Source of the DNA: Limnochorda sp. L945t
Lineage (GTDB): Bacteria; Bacillota; Limnochordia; Limnochordales; Geochordaceae
Assembly: GCF_035593305.1 (NCBI RefSeq)
Contig: NZ_CP141615.1
Coordinates: 1,736,001 to 1,800,000 of the forward strand
Length of the DNA: 64,000 nt
Direction: 5' to 3'
This document shows, in pieces, positions 7,605 through 15,997 of this stretch. The notes under the pieces were generated by a model, which saw nothing but the letters and a program-made list of their open reading frames with translations, made no database searches and was not told the origin of the DNA. Position numbers and translations under genes: made by a program. How positions within the stretch are numbered: the first letter of the stretch is position 1; every line of letters starts with the position of its first letter.

Positions 7605-8542
7605 GCCCGCCCGCCGGCCAGGGTGCTCCGGCCGGCCGCGTCCGGGTGGACGGGCGAGAGCTCCGCTTGACCCACCTCGACCGGGTGCTCTGGCCACGAG
7701 AGGGGCTCACCAAAGCCCACCTGATTGACTATTTCGTCCGGGTGGCGCCGCTCATGCTGCCCCACCTGGAAGGACGGCCGCTGGTGCTCACCCGGTACCC
7801 CGAGGGCATCGAGCGCCCTTCCTTCTACCAGAAGCAGGCGCCCTGGCCCCGCCCCGCCTGGGTCCAAACGGCCCGGCTGGCCCACGAGGAGCGCGCCATC
7901 GACTACGTGCTCGCCGATAGCGCGGCGACCCTGGCATGGCTCGGCAACCTGGCGGCGATCGAGATCCATCCGTGGATGTCCCGGGTGGACGACCCCGAAC
8001 ATCCCGACCTCGTGGTGATCGACCTCGACCCGGACCCGCCGGCTTCCTTCGAGGAGAGCCGGAAGGTGGCCTTCTGGGTCAGGCAGGCGCTCGACCGGCT
8101 CGGCGTACCCTCGGTGCCCAAGCTCTCCGGGGCCACCGGCGTCCACGTCTGCATCCCCATCCGGCGCCGCTACACTTACGAGCAGACGAGCCGCTTCGCG
8201 GCGACGGTAGGCCGGGCGCTGAGCGAGGTCTTCCCCGACCGGGTCACCGACGAGCGCCTGGTCCGCCGCCGCCATGGCCGGGTCTACGTCGACCCCTACC
8301 AGAACCTGCGGGGGAAAACCGTCGTGGCCCCGTACTCGCCGCGCCCCTTGCCCGGAGCCCCGGTCTCCATGCCGCTCACGTGGGACGAACTCGAGACGGC
8401 CCAACCCCGTGCGTTCACCATCGCCAACGTGACGCAGTGGCTGCCGGGCCGGCGCGACCCGCTCCTCGAGGCCCTCGGCAGGCCCTGTTCGCTGGACGCT
8501 TTCTTGGAGAGGGTGCCGGGGCTTCAGGGCACCCGGACGTAG
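7601..8542 (+). CDS. LigD-type polymerase/primase domain protein
   Basis: 313 residues forming an archaeo-eukaryotic-primase-like polymerase that fills gaps and adds nucleotides at breaks. Seen are RLTHLDRVLWPREGLTK (the usual start of the domain), the metal-binding VVIDLDPDP motif, and SGATGVHVCIPI carrying the conserved nucleotide-contacting His. ATG 7601 overlaps the ligase stop as ATGA and has GGGGAG just upstream, so it is translationally coupled. The gene completes a Ku, ligase, polymerase operon. Its 3' end overlaps the convergent mrp gene by 19 bases. Confidence 0.93.
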   Translation: MSPPAGQGAPAGRVRVDGRELRLTHLDRVLWPREGLTKAHLIDYFVRVAPLMLPHLEGRPLVLTRYPEGIERPSFYQKQAPWPRPAWVQTARLAHEERAIDYVLADSAATLAWLGNLAAIEIHPWMSRVDDPEHPDLVVIDLDPDPPASFEESRKVAFWVRQALDRLGVPSVPKLSGATGVHVCIPIRRRYTYEQTSRFAATVGRALSEVFPDRVTDERLVRRRHGRVYVDPYQNLRGKTVVAPYSPRPLPGAPVSMPLTWDELETAQPRAFTIANVTQWLPGRRDPLLEALGRPCSLDAFLERVPGLQGTRT

Positions 8543-9624
8543 GGCACGCCGGTGGGCTCCACCTCGGCCAAACGCTCGTGCAGCGCCCGGGCCGCCTCCA
8601 AGAACGCCTGCCCGATGCGGTCGTCCTTGAGCGCCGCCAGCGGCTGGCCCTCGTCACCCGACTCCCGCAGGGAACGGTCGAGCGGCAAGCGGGCCAACAG
8701 CGGCACGCCCAGGGCCTCGGCGATCTGCTGGCCGCCTCCCCGGCCGAAGATCTCCTCGGTGTGGCCGCAGTGCGGGCAGATGAAGTAGGCCATGTTTTCG
8801 ATGACGCCGACCACGGTCTGGTTGGTCTTCTCCGCCATCTTGGCCACCCGGCGGGCCACCACCGAGGCCACGGGTTGCGGGGTGGTCACCAGGAGGAGGT
8901 AGCTCTGAGGGATGAGCTGGTACATGCTGATGGCGATGTCGCCGGTGCCCGGGGGCATGTCGAGCAGCAGGTAGTCGAGGTCACCCCACAGGACGTCCTT
9001 GAGGAACTGCTCCAGCGCTTTCATCAGCATGGGACCCCGCCAGATGACGGCCGTCTCCTCGTCCACCAGCGAGCCCATCGAGATGGCCTGCACGCCGTGG
9101 GCCGTCTGGGGAGCCAGCGCCCCCTCGATGACCATGGGCCGGCCCTTGAGCCCCAGAATCCGGGGAATGCTGAACCCGTAAATATCGGCGTCGATCACGC
9201 CGACCCGGTGTCCCAGGCGGGCGAGCGCTACCGCGAGGTTGGCCGTCACGGTGGACTTGCCGACGCCGCCCTTGCCGCTGGAGATCCCGATGATCTGGGT
9301 GTTGGAGGCCGGATCGAGGATGGACGAGCGCGCCTGGCGCCGCCCGCTGAGGCGGTTGACCAGGGCCTGGCGCTGCTCGGGCGTCATCTCGCCCAGGGTA
9401 ACATGGACCTCCTCGACCCCCGGCAACTGCCCGACCCGGGCCTTCACGCTGCTTTCGATCTCGCGGTGGAGCGGGCAGCCGGCGACGGTGAGCAACACGT
9501 CGACCTCCACCCGGGTGTCCTGGATTCGTACGTCCTTCACCATGTCGAGATCGACGATGCTGCGGCGGAGCTCCGGGTCCAGGATGGTCCGGAGCGCCTC
9601 CATCACCTGCTCCCGGCTCACCAT
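8524..9624 (-). CDS. mrp: Mrp/ApbC-family Fe-S cluster carrier ATPase
   Basis: 366 residues. An N-terminal DUF59/MIP18-like domain (about residues 1-90) is followed by a deviant-Walker P-loop ATPase: SSGKGGVGKS, DADIYGFSIP, LLDMPPGTGD. A C-x2-C pair (ICPHCGH) near residue 270 is the cluster-binding site of this dimeric carrier. The protein transfers 4Fe-4S clusters to target enzymes in the cytosol. ATG 9624 is preferred, with GGGAGG 10 bases upstream; the open frame extends further but without a good site. It follows the phosphosulfolactate synthase gene by about 67 bases and is probably co-transcribed. Confidence 0.93.
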   Translation of the reverse strand: MVSREQVMEALRTILDPELRRSIVDLDMVKDVRIQDTRVEVDVLLTVAGCPLHREIESSVKARVGQLPGVEEVHVTLGEMTPEQRQALVNRLSGRRQARSSILDPASNTQIIGISSGKGGVGKSTVTANLAVALARLGHRVGVIDADIYGFSIPRILGLKGRPMVIEGALAPQTAHGVQAISMGSLVDEETAVIWRGPMLMKALEQFLKDVLWGDLDYLLLDMPPGTGDIAISMYQLIPQSYLLLVTTPQPVASVVARRVAKMAEKTNQTVVGVIENMAYFICPHCGHTEEIFGRGGGQQIAEALGVPLLARLPLDRSLRESGDEGQPLAALKDDRIGQAFLEAARALHERLAEVEPTGVPYVRVP

Positions 9625-9691
9625 CGACCCAACGCCTCCCGGCTGCCCGTCTCCCGTACGCGACGAGTGGCAGGCCAAATAGTTAACCGCG

Positions 9692-10549
9692 TTACATGTT
9701 ATCCGCGGTGCAACCGGGCGTCAACGCGGCGGCCCACGGGCGCAACGTGTCGGCCCGCAGCCCCCACCGCATGGCAGCCAGCGTCAGGACGTCGCCCACC
9801 TGCACGTTGCCCAGGCCCACGTCGGGTCCCAGGCGCAACAGCAGCTCTCGCTGCTGCTCGACCCCCGGGGCCTCCCAGATCACCCGGCCCGGCCGGGAGA
9901 GGAGCTGGGCCAGGCGCTGCCACTCGGCTACCCGCAGGCGGCCCTCCTCGTCGAAGATGCCCACCCCGCGGCCCGAGTCTCGCGCCTCGATGATGACCCA
10001 CTCGGCGCCCGCATCCAGGTCGAGTTCGACCTGCTCGGCGGCGTCCTCGGGGCGGAAGGGCCGGCCAGGGTCCTTGCTCCCCACCTCGGTGAGGACCCGG
10101 AAGCCCTGCTCCCTCGCCGACGCGATCAGGGCCAGGCGTTCGTCCACCCCCAAATCGAAGGTGCCGTTGGAGACCTCGACCCAGGCGAAGCCGAGGCGCT
10201 TCAGATGGGCCAGCACCTCCTCGGGGTCCCCCAGCACTCGGGACAGCTCGAGGAGCGTGCCCCCGGCGTAGACCTCGACCCCCATGGCCCTGCCGGCTTC
10301 CACTTTGGCCAACACGGCGTCAGGCCGGTAGAGCAGGGCGGAGGCGAAAGCCAGCTTCCAGAGCTGCACGTGGGGAGCGGCCATCTCCAGGAGATCCAGG
10401 AAGTAAGCGGGGGGCACCCCCTTGTCGATCACCATGGTCACGCCGCCCGTGACCCTCGCAGGAGGCCACGAGCCGTCGACCCGGGCGAAACACGGTTTCC
10501 ACAACCCGTCGGAAGGCGGGCCTTCCCAGCGGCTGGCGACGCGCGCCAC
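9692..10549 (-). CDS. comA: Phosphosulfolactate synthase (ComA family)
   Basis: Joins phosphoenolpyruvate and sulfite to give 2-phospho-3-sulfolactate. The family is known from coenzyme M synthesis in methanogens and from sulfolactate formation in Bacillus spores. Match points are TMVIDKGVPPAYFLDLLEMA, KLAFASALL, VYAGGTLLELS, FAWVEVSNGTFDL, TEVGSKD, LDAGAEWVIIEARDSGRGVGIFD and EAPGVEQQ. About 37 residues precede the conserved core, so the GTG start at 10549 may be too far upstream. The spore-germination genes elsewhere in the window make a spore-solute role attractive, but that is inference. A strong terminator-like hairpin lies just upstream. Confidence 0.88.
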   Translation of the reverse strand: MARVASRWEGPPSDGLWKPCFARVDGSWPPARVTGGVTMVIDKGVPPAYFLDLLEMAAPHVQLWKLAFASALLYRPDAVLAKVEAGRAMGVEVYAGGTLLELSRVLGDPEEVLAHLKRLGFAWVEVSNGTFDLGVDERLALIASAREQGFRVLTEVGSKDPGRPFRPEDAAEQVELDLDAGAEWVIIEARDSGRGVGIFDEEGRLRVAEWQRLAQLLSRPGRVIWEAPGVEQQRELLLRLGPDVGLGNVQVGDVLTLAAMRWGLRADTLRPWAAALTPGCTADNM

Positions 10550-10557
10550 GATTGACG

Positions 10558-10624
10558 AAAACCCCCTTTCCCCGGCTCCGGCAGTGTATGCATGGCCTGA
10601 CTGCGTGGCCCCGGGGAAAGGGGG
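10558..10624 (-). terminator. Intrinsic terminator between mdh and comA
   Basis: Perfect 14-base stem (10562-10575 against 10611-10624, arm CCCCCTTTCCCCGG) with a 35-base loop, followed on the minus strand by TTTT. It ends 9 bases before the comA start, and its 3' arm (GGGGG) is also the nearest thing to a comA ribosome site. It may end the arcC-mdh transcript or attenuate comA. Confidence 0.7.
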
Positions 10625-10653
10625 CTTCCGGAAGCTCCCCGAAGCGGACGGCG

Positions 10654-11583
10654 TTACGGAAGCGCGAGGGTCTCGAGCGGCCCCCGCACCGCCTCCACCG
10701 AACGGGCGAATGCCTCCTGCTCCTCAGGGGTCAGCTCGATCTCCACGACCCGCTCCACGCCGTTCCCGCCCAGGATCACCGGGACGCCCACGTAGATGTC
10801 GCGGTGCCCGTACTCGCCGTCGAGGTAAGCGATGACCGGGATCAGGCGTCGCTGGTCCAGCAGGATCGCCTCGACCATCTCGGCGACCGCCGCGCCCGGA
10901 GCGTAGTAGGCGCTGCCCGACTTGAGCAGGTTGACGATCTCTCCGCCTCCCTTGCGGGTCCTCTCCACGATGGCATCCAGGCGCTCCTTCGGGATGAGCT
11001 TCTCCACCGGGATGCCGCCGGCGTAGGAGTAGCGCACGAGCGGCACCATCTGATCGCCGTGGCCGCCCATGACGAAGGCGGAGACGTCCTTGACCGAGAT
11101 GCCGAGCTCCATCGCCAGGAAGGTGCGGAAGCGGGTCGAGTCCAGCACCCCCGCCATCCCCATCACCCGGCGGGTCTCCCAGCCGGTGTACCTCCAGGCC
11201 GCGTAGGTCAGCACGTCCACCGGGTTGCTGACCACGATCAAGAAGGCGTCGGGCGCGTAACGTTTGACGTTGCGCACGACCTCCTCGAGGATGCCGGCGT
11301 TGGTCTTGAGAAGATCGTCCCTGCTCATCCCGGGCTTGCGAGCGATGCCGGCGGTCATCACGACCACCTGGGAGCCCCGGATCTCTTCGTAACCGTTGCT
11401 GCCCACGATGCGCAGGTCGAAGCCTGCGATCGGCGCCGCCTCCAGCAGGTCCAGCGCCTTGCCCTGGGGCAAGCCTTCCACCACGTCGACGAGCACCAGG
11501 TCCGCCATCCCCCTGGCCGCCAGCCAGTGGGCCGTGGTAGCACCCACATTCCCAGCCCCGACGATGCTGACCTTTGCGCGCAT
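10654..11583 (-). CDS. mdh: Malate dehydrogenase, LDH-like type
   Basis: 309 residues. Oxidises malate to oxaloacetate with NAD. N-terminal Rossmann motif [10 protein letters not shown]; substrate-loop [12 protein letters not shown], where Arg at the specificity position marks malate rather than lactate; [11 protein letters not shown]; catalytic His in [11 protein letters not shown]. Length and motifs match the 310-residue homotetrameric MDH type of Firmicutes. It lies 27 bases downstream of carbamate kinase on the same strand, so the two are probably one operon. A strong hairpin follows the stop. Confidence 0.95.
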   Translation of the reverse strand: MRAKVSIVGAGNVGATTAHWLAARGMADLVLVDVVEGLPQGKALDLLEAAPIAGFDLRIVGSNGYEEIRGSQVVVMTAGIARKPGMSRDDLLKTNAGILEEVVRNVKRYAPDAFLIVVSNPVDVLTYAAWRYTGWETRRVMGMAGVLDSTRFRTFLAMELGISVKDVSAFVMGGHGDQMVPLVRYSYAGGIPVEKLIPKERLDAIVERTRKGGGEIVNLLKSGSAYYAPGAAVAEMVEAILLDQRRLIPVIAYLDGEYGHRDIYVGVPVILGGNGVERVVEIELTPEEQEAFARSVEAVRGPLETLALP

Positions 11584-11610
11584 TGCCCAACAGCCCCCCT
11601 TGTGCTTTGC

Positions 11611-12558
11611 TCACGGCACGACCGAGGTACCTGCCGCACCGGCTACGGCCCCCTGCAGGCGCTCGAGCGCCGAGATGGTGGCTCGCTTGCCCGTGGCCTC
11701 GACGAAGCGAACACAGGCCCTCACCTTCGGCTCCATGCTCCCCGAGGCAAACTCGCCCGCCTCCAGGTACCGGCGGGCCTCCGCCACCGTCATCTGCGCT
11801 ACCGGCCTTTGCTGGGGCGTGCCATACCCCAGGTACACCGCGTCGACGTCCGTCAGGATCACCAGCAGATCCGCGTGCATCTGCTCGGCCAGCCGCGCCG
11901 CCGCGAGATCCTTGTCGATGACCGCCTCGACACCCAGGATGCGGTACTCGGGATCCCGTACGACCGGGATCCCCCCTCCTCCGGCGGCCACCACGATGAC
12001 CCCTTGCTGCACCAGGTCCCGGATGACCTGGGCTTCCACGATCGCCTTCGGGTCGGGCGACGGCACGACCCGCCGCCAGCCGCGCCCCGCGTCCTCCACG
12101 TAATGATACCCTGTCTCCGCCGCCAGCCGCCGGGCCTCGGCGGCGTCGTAAAACGGGCCGATCGGCTTGGTCGGACGGGAAAAGGCCGGATCCTCGGAGT
12201 CGACCACCGTCTGGGTCACGAGCGTGACGACGCTTTTCTCGATGTTGGCCCGTACCAGCTCGTTGTACAGCGACTGCTGGATCAGGTAACCGAGCAGCCC
12301 CTGGCTCTCTGCCCCGCAGACGTCGAGCGGCATCGCAGGGACGCCGGCGCTGCGGCCTGCCTCCTGCTGCAGCAGGATCGCACCCACCTGCGGGCCGTTG
12401 CCGTGCGTCACCACCACCCGGTGACCCCGCTGGATGAGGCGCACCAGTTGCCGGCTGGTGGATCGCAGGCTGTGACGCTGATCGGCGGCGGTGCCCTTCT
12501 GCCCCGGGCGAAGGATGGCGTTGCCCCCGAGCGCCACCACGATCATCCACGACTGCAT
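11611..12558 (-). CDS. arcC: Carbamate kinase
   Basis: 315 residues, the family length. Transfers phosphate between carbamoyl phosphate and ADP. Motifs: ALGGNAI near the N terminus, VVTHGNGPQVGAI, VVAAGGGGIPV, DKDLAAARLAE, ILTDVDAVYL, FASGSMEPKVRA. ATG 12558 and ATG 12546 are both possible; neither has a strong ribosome site. The gene is divergent from groES, with the heat-shock promoter in between. No arginine deiminase or ornithine carbamoyltransferase gene is in view, so whether it makes ATP or carbamoyl phosphate cannot be told. Confidence 0.93.
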   Translation of the reverse strand: MQSWMIVVALGGNAILRPGQKGTAADQRHSLRSTSRQLVRLIQRGHRVVVTHGNGPQVGAILLQQEAGRSAGVPAMPLDVCGAESQGLLGYLIQQSLYNELVRANIEKSVVTLVTQTVVDSEDPAFSRPTKPIGPFYDAAEARRLAAETGYHYVEDAGRGWRRVVPSPDPKAIVEAQVIRDLVQQGVIVVAAGGGGIPVVRDPEYRILGVEAVIDKDLAAARLAEQMHADLLVILTDVDAVYLGYGTPQQRPVAQMTVAEARRYLEAGEFASGSMEPKVRACVRFVEATGKRATISALERLQGAVAGAAGTSVVP

Positions 12559-12611
12559 GGCTGCACCGGTAGTATTCCATCGCTGGATGGGCCATCCTGC
12601 ATCGTTTCCTC

Positions 12612-12639
12612 TTGACAATGCCGGTGCCCGGTTTATATT
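12612..12639 (+). promoter_or_regulatory. Sigma-A promoter of groESL
   Basis: Consensus -35 TTGACA (12612-12617), 16-base spacer, -10 TATATT (12634-12639), placed directly before the CIRCE operator and about 73 bases before groES. Confidence 0.85.
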
Positions 12640-12648
12640 GATTGTCCG

Positions 12649-12675
12649 GTAGCACTCACCGCCGCCGAGTGCTAA
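12649..12675 (+). promoter_or_regulatory. CIRCE operator (HrcA site)
   Basis: GTAGCACTC, 9 bases, GAGTGCTAA: the CIRCE inverted repeat with one mismatch in the first base. It lies at the expected start of transcription of groESL, where HrcA represses the operon until heat stress. hrcA itself is not in the window. Confidence 0.93.
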
Positions 12676-12711
12676 CAACATCCACGCTGGAGTCGTAGAG
12701 GGGGGAAAGGG

Positions 12712-13008
12712 ATGCCGGACATCCGTCCACTCGGGGATCGGGTGCTCGTCAAGCCCATCGAGCAAGAGGAACGCACCAAAGGGGGTATCGTACTACCGGA
12801 CACCGCGAAGGAGAAGCCCCAGATGGGCGAGGTGATCGCGGTCGGCACCGGACGGCTGCTGGAAAACGGCCAGAAAGTGCCCCTCGAGGTCAAGGTCGGC
12901 GACCGGATCATCTACGCCAAGTACGGGGGCACCGAAGTCAAGCTCAACGGAGTGGAGTACCTGATCCTCCGGGAGAGTGACATCCTCGCCATCCACAACG
13001 AAAAGTGA
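12712..13008 (+). CDS. groES: Co-chaperonin GroES
   Basis: 98 residues. Seven-fold lid for the GroEL chamber. [12 protein letters not shown], the mobile loop [18 protein letters not shown], and the C-terminal [18 protein letters not shown] are all standard. A very strong ribosome site (GAGGGGGGAAAGGG) precedes ATG 12712. It is the first gene of the CIRCE-controlled operon, followed after 32 bases by groEL. Confidence 0.97.
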   Translation: MPDIRPLGDRVLVKPIEQEERTKGGIVLPDTAKEKPQMGEVIAVGTGRLLENGQKVPLEVKVGDRIIYAKYGGTEVKLNGVEYLILRESDILAIHNEK

Positions 13009-13040
13009 GCCACGCGACGTGAGAGGGTGGTTATAGAGGT

Positions 13041-14660
<1,620 letters not shown>

Positions 14661-14696
14661 TTCCGGCGGAGTGGCGACGCCGTTTCGGGTCCGAGA

Positions 14697-14729
14697 GGGG
14701 TCGGCCCCGCGAGCAGGGGCCGGCCCCTT
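14697..14729 (+). terminator. Hairpin terminator after groEL
   Basis: Twelve-base stem GGGGTCGGCCCC / GGGGCCGGCCCC (one G-T pair) with a 7-base loop, followed by TT only. It lies 37 bases after the groEL stop. Confidence 0.5.
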
Positions 14730-14785
14730 GCGCGTGGAATCCTGCGGCTGGGTTTGTTCCCTTTTTCAGGTTTTCAGATGGGAAG

Positions 14786-15661
14786 GTGATCCCCGTAAGG
14801 CGCTGGGTTTCCGTGCCGGCCGGGCGGCTGTTCGCGTGGCAGTGGGGTGCCGGGCCGGATCTCGTGGTGCTGCCGGGTGTGGAGGAGGCACTGCTCAGCC
14901 GGGCTGCCCTGGGCTGGGTCATGGGCCGGTGGTGGGCGCCCTTTGCCCGGCGTTACGGGATGCGGGTGACGGCGCTGGCGGCGCGCGAGTCCGTGCCGCC
15001 GGAGTTCACCACCCAGCAGATGGGGCAGGACGCGGCGGCCGCCCTCGAGGCGCTCGGGGTGCGGCCTGCAGCCATCGTCGGCGTAGGGGCCGGCGGGGCC
15101 GTCGCCGAGTGGGCGGCCGTGGAGGTCGCGCTGCGAGGCTCGGCGCCCCCGGCCCTCATCTTGCTCTCCGTGCCGGCCGGCCTGCGTACGACCGGGGCGC
15201 AGGCGGGCTTTTACGACCACCTCGTGCGGCTGCTGCGGGGCACGAGCCCCGAGCAGGCGTTCGACCACCTGTGCGGGCTCTACCTCGACGCCGACCTCGG
15301 GCGCCGCCACCGCCTCATGGTGAAGCTGCTGCGCCGGTGGGGCCGCAGCGGCGACGTGCAGCGGGCGGTCAGGCTCCTCGGCGCCTGGCGCGCCCACGAT
15401 GCCCGGCCGATCGAGTCGCGCCTGCGGGCGCTACCGATCCTGATGGTATCCGGCGGTTTCGACGCGCTGGTGCTCCAGGAGCCGGCCAACGGGCAGCGCG
15501 GCGCGCCGGTGCTGCGCCCGGCGCGGCACGTGTGGCTCGCCGGAGAGCACGGGGCCTTCCTCGCCTATTGGGAGACGGTAACGGCGGAGATGGCGCGCTT
15601 CGCCCGGGAGCGCGCCCCCGCCTACTCCGAGGAGGCGGCGCCGTCGCCCGTCTCCGTGTGA
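14786..15661 (+). CDS. Alpha/beta-hydrolase-fold protein lacking the nucleophile Ser
   Basis: 291 residues with the alpha/beta-hydrolase layout. The nucleophile elbow reads IVGVGAGGAVAEWA, where G-x-S-x-G has become G-V-G-A-G, so the catalytic Ser is a Gly. The acid (SGGFDALVLQEP) and the C-terminal His (LAGEHGAFLAYWETV) positions are still recognisable. The protein may therefore be a binding or scaffolding relative rather than an esterase. Start GTG 14786 is tentative. The 3' end overlaps the convergent PC4-like gene by 40 bases. Substrate or partner cannot be inferred. Confidence 0.7.
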   Translation: MIPVRRWVSVPAGRLFAWQWGAGPDLVVLPGVEEALLSRAALGWVMGRWWAPFARRYGMRVTALAARESVPPEFTTQQMGQDAAAALEALGVRPAAIVGVGAGGAVAEWAAVEVALRGSAPPALILLSVPAGLRTTGAQAGFYDHLVRLLRGTSPEQAFDHLCGLYLDADLGRRHRLMVKLLRRWGRSGDVQRAVRLLGAWRAHDARPIESRLRALPILMVSGGFDALVLQEPANGQRGAPVLRPARHVWLAGEHGAFLAYWETVTAEMARFARERAPAYSEEAAPSPVSV

Positions 15662-15927
15662 CGGCGGCGCCCGTCACGCCTCGGCGCTTTTTCGTCCCTC
15701 GCGCTCTCCAGCAGGGCCAGCACGTCGTCGAGGGCCTCTTCGGGGATCACGACGCCCTTCTTGCTGGGGAAAAACTCTTCCCCGTCCTGCCGGCGCCACT
15801 CGATGCGGATATCCACGTATGCCCGCCCGCGCCGTTCCACCCGCCGGACGGCGATCCGCTCCGTCGCGTTCTTCTCGATGGTGCCGACGACCGTTTCCCG
15901 ATCCCAAAACCCGCTCTCCTGATCCAC
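15622..15927 (-). CDS. PC4/YdbC-like single-strand DNA-binding protein
   Basis: 101 residues. The core IEKNATERIAVRRVERRG-RAYVDIRIEWRR-GEEFFPSKKGVVIPEEALDDVLALL follows the PC4/Sub1 pattern: basic beta sheet, DIR, then PSKKG-(I/V) before a terminal helix. Bacterial members bind single-stranded DNA, and some act in recombination or transcription. The C-terminal 20 residues are polar and probably disordered. It lies 70 bases downstream of the GNAT/acyl-CoA-synthetase fusion on the same strand, so co-transcription is possible. Confidence 0.75.
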   Translation of the reverse strand: MDQESGFWDRETVVGTIEKNATERIAVRRVERRGRAYVDIRIEWRRQDGEEFFPSKKGVVIPEEALDDVLALLESARDEKAPRRDGRRRHTETGDGAASSE

Positions 15928-15997
15928 GACCCTGTTCCTCTCCGGGCCGGGCGCCCGCTAGCGGGGCACCCCCCTCACCCTTCCCAGTATGCACGGC

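Noticed and set aside
9684..9694. TAACCGCGTTA palindrome at the comA stop
   Set aside because: Short 4-base arms within coding sequence; no promoter signature near it.
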